64,000 nucleotides of DNA. It comes from an uncultured Rubripirellula sp. (GTDB lineage Bacteria > Planctomycetota > Planctomycetia > Pirellulales > Pirellulaceae). Location: assembly GCA_938045805.1 (NCBI GenBank), contig CALIBL010000055.1:56926-120925 (forward strand). The letters are read 5' to 3'. The notes under the pieces are model-generated. The model did not search any database and had not been told where the DNA came from. It saw only the letters and a program-made list of their open reading frames with translations. How positions within the stretch are numbered: position 1 is the first letter of the stretch; every line of letters starts with the position of its first letter. Positions 1 to 9,826 of the stretch are shown here, in pieces. Made by a program: the position numbers and the translations under genes.

Positions 1-1272
1 CCGCGTGTTGGTTTTTTCCAATCCCCAACTAGCGCTGTTTCACCAGCCAGTGGTTTCTGGAGCTGGATTGCGCTTACTCTTACTCGTCACCCGATCACCA
101 CTCTTGCAATAGGACTTGGACTACTCATCCTACCAGCTTGGCATGGGGTTCAAAATGAACAGAACGTCACCTACGATCTCAGCAGCCAGTTAGATAAAGC
201 GTCGGAGAGTCGAGGGGGACTCACTCTACTCTCAAAGCACTTTGATATCGGCAAAATTAATCCCGTCACGATTCTCTTGCTGCGACCAGAAGCAAGCACG
301 GTAGATCAATTTGAGGAGCAGATCCGAAAACTCGGTGAATCACTCTACTCTATTGAAGGACTCAGCACGGTACGATCCGCGGATGACCCGTTAGGAGATT
401 TCCCGCCGGAACGTAATATGAGCCTGCTGAGCAAGGACGCATGGAGGCGTCGAGCACTTCGAAGTCACCGAATGTCAGAGCGACATTTTTTCTCAACGAT
501 CCCCGCGTATGAAAATCGACTTGCGCGACTCGATATCACAATTGATGGAGATCCTTTTTCAGATGAAACCGCAAACGTCGTTAATCGGCTCAGTGACCAC
601 CTCGAGCAGCAAGCCGCATCGGAAGATTCTGTCTGGAATGGATCCACCGTCTTGCTGACTGGAACGACCCCATCGATTATTGACCTACGTACCGTAACAC
701 TCCAAGACAACCAGCGAATCAAATTAGCTGTAATTGTCGCGGTTTTTGGCATCCTCATGATTGTGATTCGACGCTGGGAACTATGCCTATATCTGATAGC
801 AACGGTGTTAATCAGCTATTACGCAACACTAGGCCTCACGCACCTATTTTTTGCATCACTTTATGGAAGCGACTATGTAGGGCTCGATTGGAAGCTTCCG
901 CTCTTTCTCTTTGTGATTCTTGTTGCGGTCGGGCAGGACTACAACGTCTATCTAGTCACTCGAATTGTTGAGGAGCAGCGACGACTGGGATGGCTCTCGG
1001 CGCTTCGTCGAGCGGTAACGAGGACAGGAGGCATTATCACGGCATGCGGTTTGATTATGGCGGCCACCTTTTTCAGCATGACATCTTCAGCTTGGTTGCC
1101 GCTGCTATTGGATCTAGCCGCAATCGAACACGCCTCTAGCGGGCGAACATTAAAGGGAATTATCGAGCTGGGATTCGCTCTAGGATTGGGCGTACTAATT
1201 GATACGTTTTACGTCAGAACTATTCTTGTCCCAAGTTTTGTTGCGATGCGTGGCAGTCGCGTGGCGGGTTAG
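1..1272 (+). CDS. MMPL/RND-family membrane transporter, C-terminal part (5' end outside window)
   Basis: The reading frame is open from the first base, so the gene begins upstream and 423 codons are visible. The fragment has one hydrophobic segment near residues 27-45, a long soluble loop to about residue 235, then a cluster of membrane helices. Inside the cluster is the sequence GQDYNVYL (around residues 311-318), matching the G-x-x-x-D-Y proton-relay motif of MMPL and hydrophobe/amphiphile exporters. This is the pattern of the second half of an MMPL protein: helix, periplasmic porter loop, then several helices. MMPL proteins use proton-motive force to export lipids, hopanoids or drugs; the substrate here cannot be read from the sequence. 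It ends at TAG 106 bases before the convergent EpmA-like gene. Family call is fairly sure; substrate is unknown. Confidence 0.85.
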   Translation, partial: PRVGFFQSPTSAVSPASGFWSWIALTLTRHPITTLAIGLGLLILPAWHGVQNEQNVTYDLSSQLDKASESRGGLTLLSKHFDIGKINPVTILLLRPEASTVDQFEEQIRKLGESLYSIEGLSTVRSADDPLGDFPPERNMSLLSKDAWRRRALRSHRMSERHFFSTIPAYENRLARLDITIDGDPFSDETANVVNRLSDHLEQQAASEDSVWNGSTVLLTGTTPSIIDLRTVTLQDNQRIKLAVIVAVFGILMIVIRRWELCLYLIATVLISYYATLGLTHLFFASLYGSDYVGLDWKLPLFLFVILVAVGQDYNVYLVTRIVEEQRRLGWLSALRRAVTRTGGIITACGLIMAATFFSMTSSAWLPLLLDLAAIEHASSGRTLKGIIELGFALGLGVLIDTFYVRTILVPSFVAMRGSRVAG

Positions 1273-1378
1273 AAGCAGAACGGAGCGATCAAGGCTCAGA
1301 TACAGACACCTCGCCGTCATCACCACAAAAACGTAGAGCGATTAGCAGATAGATTCAAACTTTTTAGCGATCAGCCTT

Positions 1379-2323
1379 CTAGAAAAGTGAGACCTCATCC
1401 AGTGACTTGCGGCCAGATCGCAGTAGGTGCAACCTGTCTACACCGAGTGCAACGCCAGCACATTGCGGCAAACCGTCACTAATTTGACTCAATAGCTCGG
1501 CGGGCATCTCGGCAATTGGTTTCCGTCCCAGCCGCTCACGTTTCTCATGCACCATGCGAGCACGTTCAGCTAGCTCGGCCACATTATTGAGCTCATCGTA
1601 TCCATTGGCCAATTCAACTCCACTAACAAACAATTCAAATCTTGCTGCACATTGTGGATCGTCACTTGAAACCTTAGCGAGAGCGGCCTGAGAACGAGGG
1701 TAATTTCGCAAAACCATTGGGCCGTGGAGTCCCAGAGTTGGCTGAACGAATTCACTCATCAAATAATCAAGCAAACCATCACGGTCTGTCGCCAATGAAG
1801 ACGCTAGTGTTGCATCACACTGCGATGCAACACTAACCAGCTCTGGCAAACTTGAGTCAATGGGATCAATCTCGAGGGTCCTTAAAAATGCCTGCCGATA
1901 ATCCAACACCTCGTAATTGGAATGACCGAGTAGATCACAGGCAAATTCCCCAAGTAGACGAACAGCGTCATTCTCAACCGCTCCCACTTGGTACCACTCC
2001 AACATAGTGAATTCAGTGCGATGGAGTTGTCCTTTTTCTTCTGCTCGAAACGCAGGACCAATTCCATAGATCGAGGATACGCCAGATGCGAGGAGCTGCT
2101 TCATTGCAAGCTCTGGGGATGTCTGAAGATACTGCCGGGACGGTGTTTTCCCACTAGTCTCAACCTGATCCCCTACAACTTCAATCGGATCGATGTAAGC
2201 GTCCACAATTGCATGAGCTAGCAGGCAGGGGGTCTGAACCTCCAAAAAGCCTCGAGTATCGAAAAAATGCCTTATCTGCTGTAGCAGAAGAGACCGTTCA
2301 CGAACAATTTCAATACCTTTCAC
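1379..2323 (-). CDS. epmA: EpmA-like elongation factor P lysyl ligase (class II LysRS paralogue)
   Basis: A lysyl-tRNA synthetase-like catalytic core without the anticodon-binding domain, the hallmark of EpmA (PoxA/GenX/YjeA), which ligates (R)-beta-lysine to a lysine of elongation factor P. Class II motif 2 is seen as FRAEE followed by EFTMLEWY, and motif 3 as GVALGVDRL near the C-terminus. The substrate-loop sequence TSPELAMKQLL is also present. Length from the chosen start is 314 aa, close to the roughly 325 aa of the E. coli protein. I chose the GTG at 2323 because the family homology (IVRERSLLLQQIRHFF) begins just after it and an AAAGG lies 7 bases upstream. The frame stays open to a TTG at 2398, but that extension is hydrophobic and has no visible ribosome site. 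The EpmB aminomutase and EF-P genes are not in this window. Confidence 0.85.
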   Translation of the reverse strand: MKGIEIVRERSLLLQQIRHFFDTRGFLEVQTPCLLAHAIVDAYIDPIEVVGDQVETSGKTPSRQYLQTSPELAMKQLLASGVSSIYGIGPAFRAEEKGQLHRTEFTMLEWYQVGAVENDAVRLLGEFACDLLGHSNYEVLDYRQAFLRTLEIDPIDSSLPELVSVASQCDATLASSLATDRDGLLDYLMSEFVQPTLGLHGPMVLRNYPRSQAALAKVSSDDPQCAARFELFVSGVELANGYDELNNVAELAERARMVHEKRERLGRKPIAEMPAELLSQISDGLPQCAGVALGVDRLHLLRSGRKSLDEVSLF

Positions 2324-2541
2324 ATTACGGCCTTTAATGACTGGAAAGAGACAAAACAGAGCGATGTTTCGAGCCACTTCTTCGATATGATTCGCCAATC
2401 GAGCGCATCGTGGCGAAGGTCCATTACTTGTGGACCGAGAGGATCTGTCCCCAGAGTTTTAATAGGGATTATCCACAGGAACCATGAGCGACTAAGATAA
2501 ACAGATTGACCTAACTCGCCCACCGAACTTCAACTCCCCGC

Positions 2542-3588
2542 ATGAAGAGTAATCAAAGTTCAAATCGTTACGCACGCCAAATCCAATTTTCTCCTATTGG
2601 TGAAAACGGACAAGCGGGCATCCGACAATCAACCGTAGCCATCCTTGGTTGCGGCGCACTAGGTACTGTCGTTGCAGAAATTCTGACACGCGCGGGCGTT
2701 GGCGAACTCCGACTGATTGATCGTGATGTTGTGGAATGGTCAAACCTTCAACGCCAAGCTCTTTTTGATGAAAACAATGCCACGGAGGGACATAGTAAAG
2801 CCGAAGCCGCCAGTCTTCATCTAGCCAGAATCAATTCAGAGGTCCGAATTGAACCGATTGTTCTAGACATCACCTCCGAAAACATAGAGCGAACCCTAAG
2901 TTCTTCCGATCTTGTTATCGATGCGGCTGACAATTTTCTCTTGCGTTTTCTTCTAAACGATTGGTCGCTCAAACACCATCGGCCGTGGGTACACGGAGGG
3001 TGCGTCGGGGCCACGGGTCAGGTGTATCTTTTTGATGGGAATGGTGGACCCTGCTTTAGATGCTTGGTACCGGAACCACCACCTGCTGCTGCAGTCGACA
3101 CCTGTGACACAGCCGGGGTCGTCGGTAGCGCGACCCACGCAATCGCTAGCCTACAGGCAACTGAAGCAATCAAATGGCTTTCAGGTAATCGCGAGATGAA
3201 TCGAACAAAATTGTTATCAATCGACCTGTGGAACAATCGCATCCGTGAACTCAGTCTCCCACCACAACTTCGAGACCACTGCGTTGCTTGCGGCAAGCAT
3301 CAATATGATTTCCTTGAAGGTACGCACGCAGTCGCCTCCGAGTCTTCTGCTGTGCTATGTGGTCGCGACGCGGTTCAATTACAAACAAACGAAGAGGGTG
3401 TTGACTTCGTTCGAATAGCGGAGAGATGGCAAGCAGCGGGTAGGGTACAACAGACTCGATTCTTCGTCCGCTTGCATCTCAACGATGAACAAAGCCTGAC
3501 CCTGTTCAAAGATGGTCGGGCGGTCATCACGGGCACAGACCAAATTGCCACTGCGAGATCTATACTAAATCGTTACTTCGGCGGCTAA
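2542..3588 (+). CDS. ThiF/MoeB/HesA-family E1-like adenylyltransferase
   Basis: Such enzymes adenylate the C-terminal glycine of a ubiquitin-like sulfur carrier (ThiS, MoaD) in thiamine or molybdopterin synthesis. The N-terminus carries the RYARQI start typical of the family, the nucleotide-binding loop GCGALG (residues 36-41) and an LIDRDVVEWSNLQRQ segment that binds ATP and metal. Zinc cysteines are at residues 171, 174, 247 and 250 (CFRC and CVAC), and the probable catalytic Cys188 sits in VDTCDTAG. After residue 250 there is a C-terminal extension of about 95 residues; this replaces the rhodanese domain of some MoeB proteins and I do not recognise it. No ThiS or MoaD gene is adjacent, so the carrier partner is unknown. 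First gene of a close plus-strand run, with 50 bases to the next gene. Confidence 0.85.
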   Translation: MKSNQSSNRYARQIQFSPIGENGQAGIRQSTVAILGCGALGTVVAEILTRAGVGELRLIDRDVVEWSNLQRQALFDENNATEGHSKAEAASLHLARINSEVRIEPIVLDITSENIERTLSSSDLVIDAADNFLLRFLLNDWSLKHHRPWVHGGCVGATGQVYLFDGNGGPCFRCLVPEPPPAAAVDTCDTAGVVGSATHAIASLQATEAIKWLSGNREMNRTKLLSIDLWNNRIRELSLPPQLRDHCVACGKHQYDFLEGTHAVASESSAVLCGRDAVQLQTNEEGVDFVRIAERWQAAGRVQQTRFFVRLHLNDEQSLTLFKDGRAVITGTDQIATARSILNRYFGG

Positions 3589-3638
3589 TTGAGAGTAGTC
3601 ATTGATTAACCGAAACCATCCCAACTGACGACTCTATC

Positions 3639-4571
3639 ATGCCACTGACGCCGCAAGCCAAAGCATTCCTCAAAGACCTCGAAGAACAGAACGCTACCCC
3701 GGTGGAAAGTCTTCCCGTCGATCAAGGGCGGCGGATGTTCGCGGCGTTAACGAGATGGCATGGAATTAAAACCGATTTGGAATCAGTGAGAGATTGCCTG
3801 CTACCAGGCAACACCCGAGGTCGTATCTATCGCCCTCATTGCGATTTCATAGCCGGTGATGATCCACTGCCAGCAATTATATTTTTTCACGGTGGTGGTT
3901 GGGTTCTCGGCGACCTCGAAACCCATGATGCTCTATGCAGGCGTCTTGCGAGCGAGGCTAAGTGTACCGTTATTGCGGTCGATTACTCACTGTCTCCCGA
4001 AGCCCGTTACCCTACAGCGTTAAATGAGTGTTACGAGGCTACCGTCCATGTCATCGAAAACGCGTCTCAATTCAATGTCAGACCTGATCGCGTCGCTGTT
4101 GCCGGCGATAGCGCTGGCGGGAACTTGGCAGCGGCAGTAGCACTGCGAGGAAGAGATCTAGGTTTCCAGAAAATTGACCTACAAGTTTTGATCTATCCTG
4201 CTTTACTTCCAGACTATGAGCAGGCATCCTACTTGGAGTTCAAGGATGGATTTGGCTTGACTCGGCAACGAATGATCTGGTTTTGGCAGCAGTATTTAGG
4301 TCGCACTGAGCCAGATGTTTATGCCGCGCCATACCTCGCAAAAAATCTTGATGGATTACCTGAGACGTTTCTAATCACGGCCGAATATGATGTTCTTCGC
4401 TGTGACGGAGAAAGGTTTGCAAAACGATTAATTGATTCCGGAGTCCGAACGACATATCGACGCTACCATGGTAATCTCCATGGCTTTGTTCACTTTGCAG
4501 GAATCTTCGATGATGGGACGTTAGCTATAGCTGAGATTGGCTGTCAGTGTCGACAACATCTTCATCGGTGA
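3639..4571 (+). CDS. Alpha/beta hydrolase, hormone-sensitive-lipase type esterase
   Basis: Complete 310-residue hydrolase of the HSL (family IV) carboxylesterase group. The oxyanion-hole motif HGGGW is at residues 84-88 and the nucleophile elbow GDSAGG places the catalytic serine at 158. The acid is probably Asp251 in EYDVLRCDGE and the histidine His281 in NLHGF, so the triad appears complete. No signal peptide is visible, so the protein is expected in the cytoplasm. It likely cleaves short acyl esters; the natural substrate is not evident. It lies 50 bases after the E1-like gene and 40 bases before the large fusion protein, consistent with one transcript. Confidence 0.88.
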   Translation: MPLTPQAKAFLKDLEEQNATPVESLPVDQGRRMFAALTRWHGIKTDLESVRDCLLPGNTRGRIYRPHCDFIAGDDPLPAIIFFHGGGWVLGDLETHDALCRRLASEAKCTVIAVDYSLSPEARYPTALNECYEATVHVIENASQFNVRPDRVAVAGDSAGGNLAAAVALRGRDLGFQKIDLQVLIYPALLPDYEQASYLEFKDGFGLTRQRMIWFWQQYLGRTEPDVYAAPYLAKNLDGLPETFLITAEYDVLRCDGERFAKRLIDSGVRTTYRRYHGNLHGFVHFAGIFDDGTLAIAEIGCQCRQHLHR

Positions 4572-4611
4572 CGCATCAATCCATCACAAACACCCGTAAC
4601 GAGGTTCTGAG

Positions 4612-7600
4612 ATGAATGGTTTACCAAGTACTTTCATCATTCGTTCACTCCTCTTGATTGCCTGTTTCTTTTTTGTCCCCTGTCGTGACGTGCTTGCTGA
4701 AAATCATTGGCGAGCTGGACTGGCAAAGCTAGACATCACACCACAGCAATCGGTTCGACTTTCTGGATATGGCAGCCGGACTCAACCAACCAGCGTCGTT
4801 GCAACACCACTGCACACTCGCTGTCTCGCCATTCAAGATCACTCCAAGGCAACTCATCTGCTGATAGCGATCGAGACTATCGGTTTACCTAGTGAAATGA
4901 CACGGGAAATCACCCAGAGGATTGAACAGGAGCACAAAATTCCCAGAGAGCGAATCGTCGTTTGCTCGACTCATACTCATTGCGCGCCGGCGTTGGGGAA
5001 ACAATTGAACAACATTTTCAAAGAACCACTCAACGAGGAAGAACAAACCGCAGCTAGTCAATACTGCGATTATCTGGTTAGCCAAACCCTTGCGGCAGCT
5101 AATCGAGCAATTGACTCACTGCAGCCCGCCAATGTTTCATTTGTACGTGGGCAGGTGAACTTTGCTTCCAATCGCCGGGTGCTTGCGGATGGAAAATGGA
5201 CCGGATTTGGAGTCCAAAAAGATGGCCCGGTAGATCATCAACTTCCATTGATCAAAATCACTGACCGGGAGCAACAGTTGATTGGATTGGTATTCAATTA
5301 CGCATGCCACTGCACCACCCTAGGAGGTACGTACAACGAAGTTAACGGTGATTGGGCGGGATACGCATCCAGAATTTTGGAACAGAGTTACCCGGGTTCT
5401 ATTTCACTCTGCACCATTGGATGTGGAGCCGATGCGAATCCCAATCCTAGAGGACAGCTATCGGACGCAATCACTCATGGCCAAACACTAGCTGACGAAA
5501 TACAACGTCTTATCAAAGAGCCAAGTGATGAGCTCCACGGCCCATTGGTATCTAGCTTTGATTATGCGTCTCTATGTTTTGAATTACCGACGCGAGAAGA
5601 ACTGACCGAGCGTCTAACCGCCGACGATCCTCAGACTCAACGTCATGCACAGCAACAACTGCAAGTACTTGAGCAACATGGGCGTCTTCCCGCAACCTAT
5701 CCATTGCCAGTGCAGTCATGGAAATTCGCCACCCAACTCGGAATGGTATTCGTCGGTGGAGAAGTGGTTGTTGATTACGCCCACCGACTGCGCCGAGAAC
5801 TCGATCAACCACATCTTTGGGTCACCGCCTACGCGAATGACGTCATGGGCTATGTACCCAGTGAACGAATGATCGACGAAGAGGGATATGAGTACTCGCG
5901 AAGCGGGATTTACTATGGCATACCTGGCCCGTGGGCTTCAGGGACGGAAGATGCGCTAGTCGCGAAGATCATGGACATCTATCTCAACGGCGGGCGACCT
6001 CGTCCCATTGCTGCAAGCGAATCACTGCAACACCTAGAGGTCCCTGCTGGCTACACGGTCGAACTGGTTGCATCGGAACCGCTGATCCAAGATCCAATCA
6101 ACATTGCATTTGATCCTTCGGGTGACCTTTGGGTGGTCGAAATGGGGGATTATCCGGAAAAAGAAAAAGGCGGGCGCATCAAACGCTTGAGCGATACAAA
6201 TCAAGATGGCAAATACGATCAAAGCCATCTCTTCATCGATGAGTTGAGCTATCCCACCGGTGTGTTACCGTGGCGAGATGGAGTTTTGATTTCCGCTGCT
6301 CCTGATATCCTGCGTGCGGTGGATACGGATCACGATGGTGCTGCAAATCTCGTTGAAACGTTGTTCACTGGGTTCCGTCTAGCAAACCCGCAACACCGCA
6401 TTAACGGGTTCACCTACGATCTTGATCACTCAGTTCATCTCGCTAGTGGTGACAACCTGTCCGAAATCAAAAGCGTACTCAAGAATGAGACCATCAATGC
6501 GTCTGGCCGCGATGTTCAGATCTGGCCAGATGATGGCCACATAAAATTGACGTCTGGACGTTCCCAATATGTGCGTAGTCGCAATGACTGGGGAGAATGG
6601 TTTGGAAACGATAATTCTCGACCGCTATTTCATTTTCCAGTCGAAGATAAATACCAAAAGAGGAATCCACACATTCGGTTATCCGCAAATCTACAAAACT
6701 CATTTGATCCTCCCGTCGCCCCGCCGATCTATCCGCTGACCAGCACAAATGAGCGCTTTAACGATCTTTTTGCTGCCAGTCGGTTCACTTCCGCATGCAG
6801 TCCTGTCATCGCACGCGCACCTAACTTTGGACCAACTGAAACTGACCCGAACTTGATTGCTTTTATCTGCGAACCGGTTCACAACTTGGTTCATCGATCT
6901 CAGCTCAAACACGTTGGCTCGACTTACTCCGCTACTCGGATGGACGTTGAATCAGAGAGTGAGTTTTTGCGAAGTCGCGATCCATGGTTTCGTCCGGTCC
7001 GTGCTGCAATTGGACCTGATGGCTGCCTCTACATTGTCGATATGTATCGGGAAACGATTGAGCATCCCGAATGGATCCCAGAATCGTGGCAGAACCAACT
7101 TGACCTCTACGCTGGATCCGATCGTGGGCGTATTTATCGAATACGTCCCAACCAATCTGATTCTCGACTTCCCAATCTAGCCAATTGCGAACCAGCAGAA
7201 TGGATCGATCATCTTGCAAGCCCGATCGGTTCTCGACGCGACATGGCGCATCGACTCTTAGCTGAAACCATGAATCCTGCGATGATCAGTCAGTTAAAAC
7301 AGCAGTTGCGAATCACTGAATCACCACATCAAAAAGTTCACCTAGCATACCTACTGAATCATTCTGATTCGCTTAGCGAACAGATGATTTTATCACTGCT
7401 TCGGGATAATCATCCGGGCGTGATCTTATCTGCGTTATCACTGGGCGAAGGCAAACTCAGCCCGAGCACGGAGACAATTGAAGTCCTCTCAAGCCTCGCA
7501 AGCCATTCAGATTCGCGAATTGCCTTGCGTCTTGCACTATTTCTGGGCGAATGGCGACACCCGTCCGCAAGTCGTTTACTCCACGCTGTTGCAGTAAGGG

Positions 7601-8793
7601 ATGACTTGGATCAATGGATCTCTCAGGCAGTCGCTTGCTCCGTGAACAGTCACGCAACGGACCTACTCGACCTGCTTCTTGAAAGCCATTCTTTGGAGCA
7701 ATTAACGCGGTCATCGAACTTGATCAGCAATCTTTTACGCACATCCTCTAAACAGGGGACTCGGGTCCTAGAACGCTATAGCCAAACCTTGTCCAATGAT
7801 CGAACATCGAATCAGACAAAAATTAGATTTGCAGTTCAACTAATCAAATCAGAGGGAATCAGTCAGATCGAATCCGAGATACCGCATCTCCAAGACCTTT
7901 ACGCTCGTGCCGTCTCGTTGATTGCAGACAATAAGAACGCCGAAGTAGAAAGATGCGTTGCAATCGAGTTAACGGGGCTTGGACTTGGTGACACATCCTC
8001 AGAATCAACACTGCTGCTAGACTTACTCCAACCGACCACTCCGTCTACGGTGCAACAAGCGGCTGTTGATCGCTTCCTCAGTATCAACAAGGAGACGTCC
8101 ATCGACCAGCTATTCACAAAATGGTCGACCATGACTAGCAATCTGCAGTCACACTGTGCGGGTCGTATCCTTGAGAGAACAAAAACGACGGATCAACTGC
8201 TGACCGCGATCGAAGGAGGATCGATCCCTTTTCAGTCTCTTACCCCATCAATCAGGCAGCAGTTAACACACACCGGATCACGGTCGATGCGAGTAAGAGC
8301 GCAGAGGCTCAATACGAGGCATCGTCTCTCAAACAAACGTGATCTAATCCAAAGCTACAGCGGCGTTCAACCCGACGACGGAAACTATCAAAAGGGTGAA
8401 TTGCTTTATCAAAAGCACTGTTCCGCCTGCCACTCATCACTTGAAGGCCGCGACCCGATCGGCGCTAGCCTTGAAAACCTCTCCAAAAATGACCGAGATA
8501 CACTCCTCATTGCGATCCTCGACCCGAACCGAGCTGTGGACCCGCAGTACCATCAGTACCTGATCCAACTGACTGATGGACGAACGATTGCGGGAAGATT
8601 GATCAATGAAACATCAAGCAGCATCAAAATTGCGGCTGCGGACGGAAAGCAATTTGACGTTGGTCGAGACGAAATTGAGACAATGAAGAATACTGGACTG
8701 TCATTGATGCCTGAAGGTTTCGAGAACATTTTATCGCCATCTCAAATGCAAAACCTGATCCATTATTTGCAAAATAAGCGATCAACCCCATAA
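4612..8793 (+). CDS. Secreted fusion: ceramidase-like hydrolase domain, PVC-type dehydrogenase domain and C-terminal haem-c domain
   Basis: One uninterrupted 1393-residue frame. Residues 1-29 form a Sec signal peptide. Residues about 31-460 resemble the neutral/alkaline non-lysosomal ceramidase N-terminal domain (AGLAKLDITP, STHTHCAPA near residue 120, and a NYACHCTT segment). The position where true ceramidases have the catalytic serine (GDVSPN) reads ADANPN, with Asn276. From about residue 468 a membrane-bound dehydrogenase domain of the Pirellula/Verrucomicrobium type begins (AGYTVELVASEPL, then DPSGDLWVVEM), a beta-propeller. A helical HEAT-like stretch follows from about 870 to 1240. The end is a cytochrome domain with CSACH at residues 1270-1274. 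The propeller and haem suggest periplasmic oxidation of a sugar or alcohol. GAGG lies just upstream of the ATG. The isomerase gene follows after 13 bases. Confidence 0.85.
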   Translation: MNGLPSTFIIRSLLLIACFFFVPCRDVLAENHWRAGLAKLDITPQQSVRLSGYGSRTQPTSVVATPLHTRCLAIQDHSKATHLLIAIETIGLPSEMTREITQRIEQEHKIPRERIVVCSTHTHCAPALGKQLNNIFKEPLNEEEQTAASQYCDYLVSQTLAAANRAIDSLQPANVSFVRGQVNFASNRRVLADGKWTGFGVQKDGPVDHQLPLIKITDREQQLIGLVFNYACHCTTLGGTYNEVNGDWAGYASRILEQSYPGSISLCTIGCGADANPNPRGQLSDAITHGQTLADEIQRLIKEPSDELHGPLVSSFDYASLCFELPTREELTERLTADDPQTQRHAQQQLQVLEQHGRLPATYPLPVQSWKFATQLGMVFVGGEVVVDYAHRLRRELDQPHLWVTAYANDVMGYVPSERMIDEEGYEYSRSGIYYGIPGPWASGTEDALVAKIMDIYLNGGRPRPIAASESLQHLEVPAGYTVELVASEPLIQDPINIAFDPSGDLWVVEMGDYPEKEKGGRIKRLSDTNQDGKYDQSHLFIDELSYPTGVLPWRDGVLISAAPDILRAVDTDHDGAANLVETLFTGFRLANPQHRINGFTYDLDHSVHLASGDNLSEIKSVLKNETINASGRDVQIWPDDGHIKLTSGRSQYVRSRNDWGEWFGNDNSRPLFHFPVEDKYQKRNPHIRLSANLQNSFDPPVAPPIYPLTSTNERFNDLFAASRFTSACSPVIARAPNFGPTETDPNLIAFICEPVHNLVHRSQLKHVGSTYSATRMDVESESEFLRSRDPWFRPVRAAIGPDGCLYIVDMYRETIEHPEWIPESWQNQLDLYAGSDRGRIYRIRPNQSDSRLPNLANCEPAEWIDHLASPIGSRRDMAHRLLAETMNPAMISQLKQQLRITESPHQKVHLAYLLNHSDSLSEQMILSLLRDNHPGVILSALSLGEGKLSPSTETIEVLSSLASHSDSRIALRLALFLGEWRHPSASRLLHAVAVRDDLDQWISQAVACSVNSHATDLLDLLLESHSLEQLTRSSNLISNLLRTSSKQGTRVLERYSQTLSNDRTSNQTKIRFAVQLIKSEGISQIESEIPHLQDLYARAVSLIADNKNAEVERCVAIELTGLGLGDTSSESTLLLDLLQPTTPSTVQQAAVDRFLSINKETSIDQLFTKWSTMTSNLQSHCAGRILERTKTTDQLLTAIEGGSIPFQSLTPSIRQQLTHTGSRSMRVRAQRLNTRHRLSNKRDLIQSYSGVQPDDGNYQKGELLYQKHCSACHSSLEGRDPIGASLENLSKNDRDTLLIAILDPNRAVDPQYHQYLIQLTDGRTIAGRLINETSSSIKIAAADGKQFDVGRDEIETMKNTGLSLMPEGFENILSPSQMQNLIHYLQNKRSTP

Positions 8794-8806
8794 GGACAAC
8801 AAAAAG

Positions 8807-9802
8807 ATGAAACCAACTGATTCTTTGAAACGCCGTGATCTTCTTGCATACGCTGCTTTCAGCAGCACTGCAATTGCCGCCACAGCAAGTGGTTCGAATC
8901 AAGAGAAAACGCCCGACCCGCCTCGGCGTCGATACAAGATGAAAAAGTCCATCAACCTTTGGGCCTTTCCGTACCCTGATCGCATGTCACTGCGGGAGTC
9001 ATTGGAGCTTGCAAAGGAGGCAGGATTTGATGGGATCGAACTAAACTACGACCTAGAAAGCGATCTATCACCGAAAGCCAGTAGCAAAGATTTTGAAAAG
9101 ATCAGGCGCATGGCAGATGACATTGGGATTGAGATCAGTGGCGTCTGCTCTTTCCTTTTCTGGCCTTACCCCCTGACCAGCAATGACCCTGAAGAACGCG
9201 CAATGGGGATGGAGCTTGCGGGAAAAATGACACAGGCGGCACACGACCTGGGAACATCGAACCTGCTCGTTGTGCCGGGCGCTGTTCATATGCCTTGGCG
9301 TGAAGACCATGAACCCACCCCCAATGATGTTTGCCTTGCACGAGCGAAAGAAGCGGTTGAAAAACTCCTCCCGAAGGCTGAGAAACTCGGTGTACACCTC
9401 AACATGGAAAACATCTTTTTTAACGGATTCCTAATGTCGCCAATGGAGATGGTGGATTTCGTTGATCATTTCAACAGCCCGTTTGTCAAGGTTCATTTCG
9501 ATACCGGAAATATCATGGAATACCAATTTCCAGAGCATTGGATTCCAATACTAGGAAAGCGTATCCAAAACGTGCACCTGAAAGAGTATACGAAGAAGGG
9601 ATCCGACCATTCACTCGAGACATTCCGGCCATTACTTGATGGAACCACGAACTGGCCGGCGGTTCTGGATGCTTTCGAGCAGATCCAATACGAGGGTTAT
9701 CTCACCTTTGAATATTTCCACGCCTACCAACATTTCCCAGAAGCGTTGATCTACCAAACAGCTGATTCACTCGACAGAATGCTGGGTATCAAGACAAGCT
9801 AA
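8807..9802 (+). CDS. Sugar phosphate isomerase/epimerase family TIM-barrel protein, exported
   Basis: A 331-residue protein of the xylose-isomerase-like TIM-barrel (AP endonuclease 2) superfamily. The N-terminus has a twin-arginine-type leader (KRRDLLAY followed by a short hydrophobic stretch), so export as a folded protein is likely. The barrel starts near residue 45. Acidic and histidine metal ligands typical of the fold are visible: Glu in GFDGIELNYD, Glu in NMENIFF, Asp and His in VKVHFDTGN and NVHLKEY, and Glu in YLTFEYF. Relatives include hydroxypyruvate isomerase and inosose or 3-keto-sugar epimerases. An AAGGA ribosome site lies upstream of the ATG. Its 13-base spacing to the fused dehydrogenase suggests the two act on the same sugar, which is inference. 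Confidence 0.82.
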   Translation: MKPTDSLKRRDLLAYAAFSSTAIAATASGSNQEKTPDPPRRRYKMKKSINLWAFPYPDRMSLRESLELAKEAGFDGIELNYDLESDLSPKASSKDFEKIRRMADDIGIEISGVCSFLFWPYPLTSNDPEERAMGMELAGKMTQAAHDLGTSNLLVVPGAVHMPWREDHEPTPNDVCLARAKEAVEKLLPKAEKLGVHLNMENIFFNGFLMSPMEMVDFVDHFNSPFVKVHFDTGNIMEYQFPEHWIPILGKRIQNVHLKEYTKKGSDHSLETFRPLLDGTTNWPAVLDAFEQIQYEGYLTFEYFHAYQHFPEALIYQTADSLDRMLGIKTS

Positions 9803-9826
9803 GATGTCACCAACCGCAACGGCGGG

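Noticed and set aside
2320..2523. A minus-strand frame ahead of the EpmA-like gene that might be a frameshifted N-terminus
   Set aside because: The family similarity is already complete in the main frame from the GTG at 2323, so no frameshift is needed.
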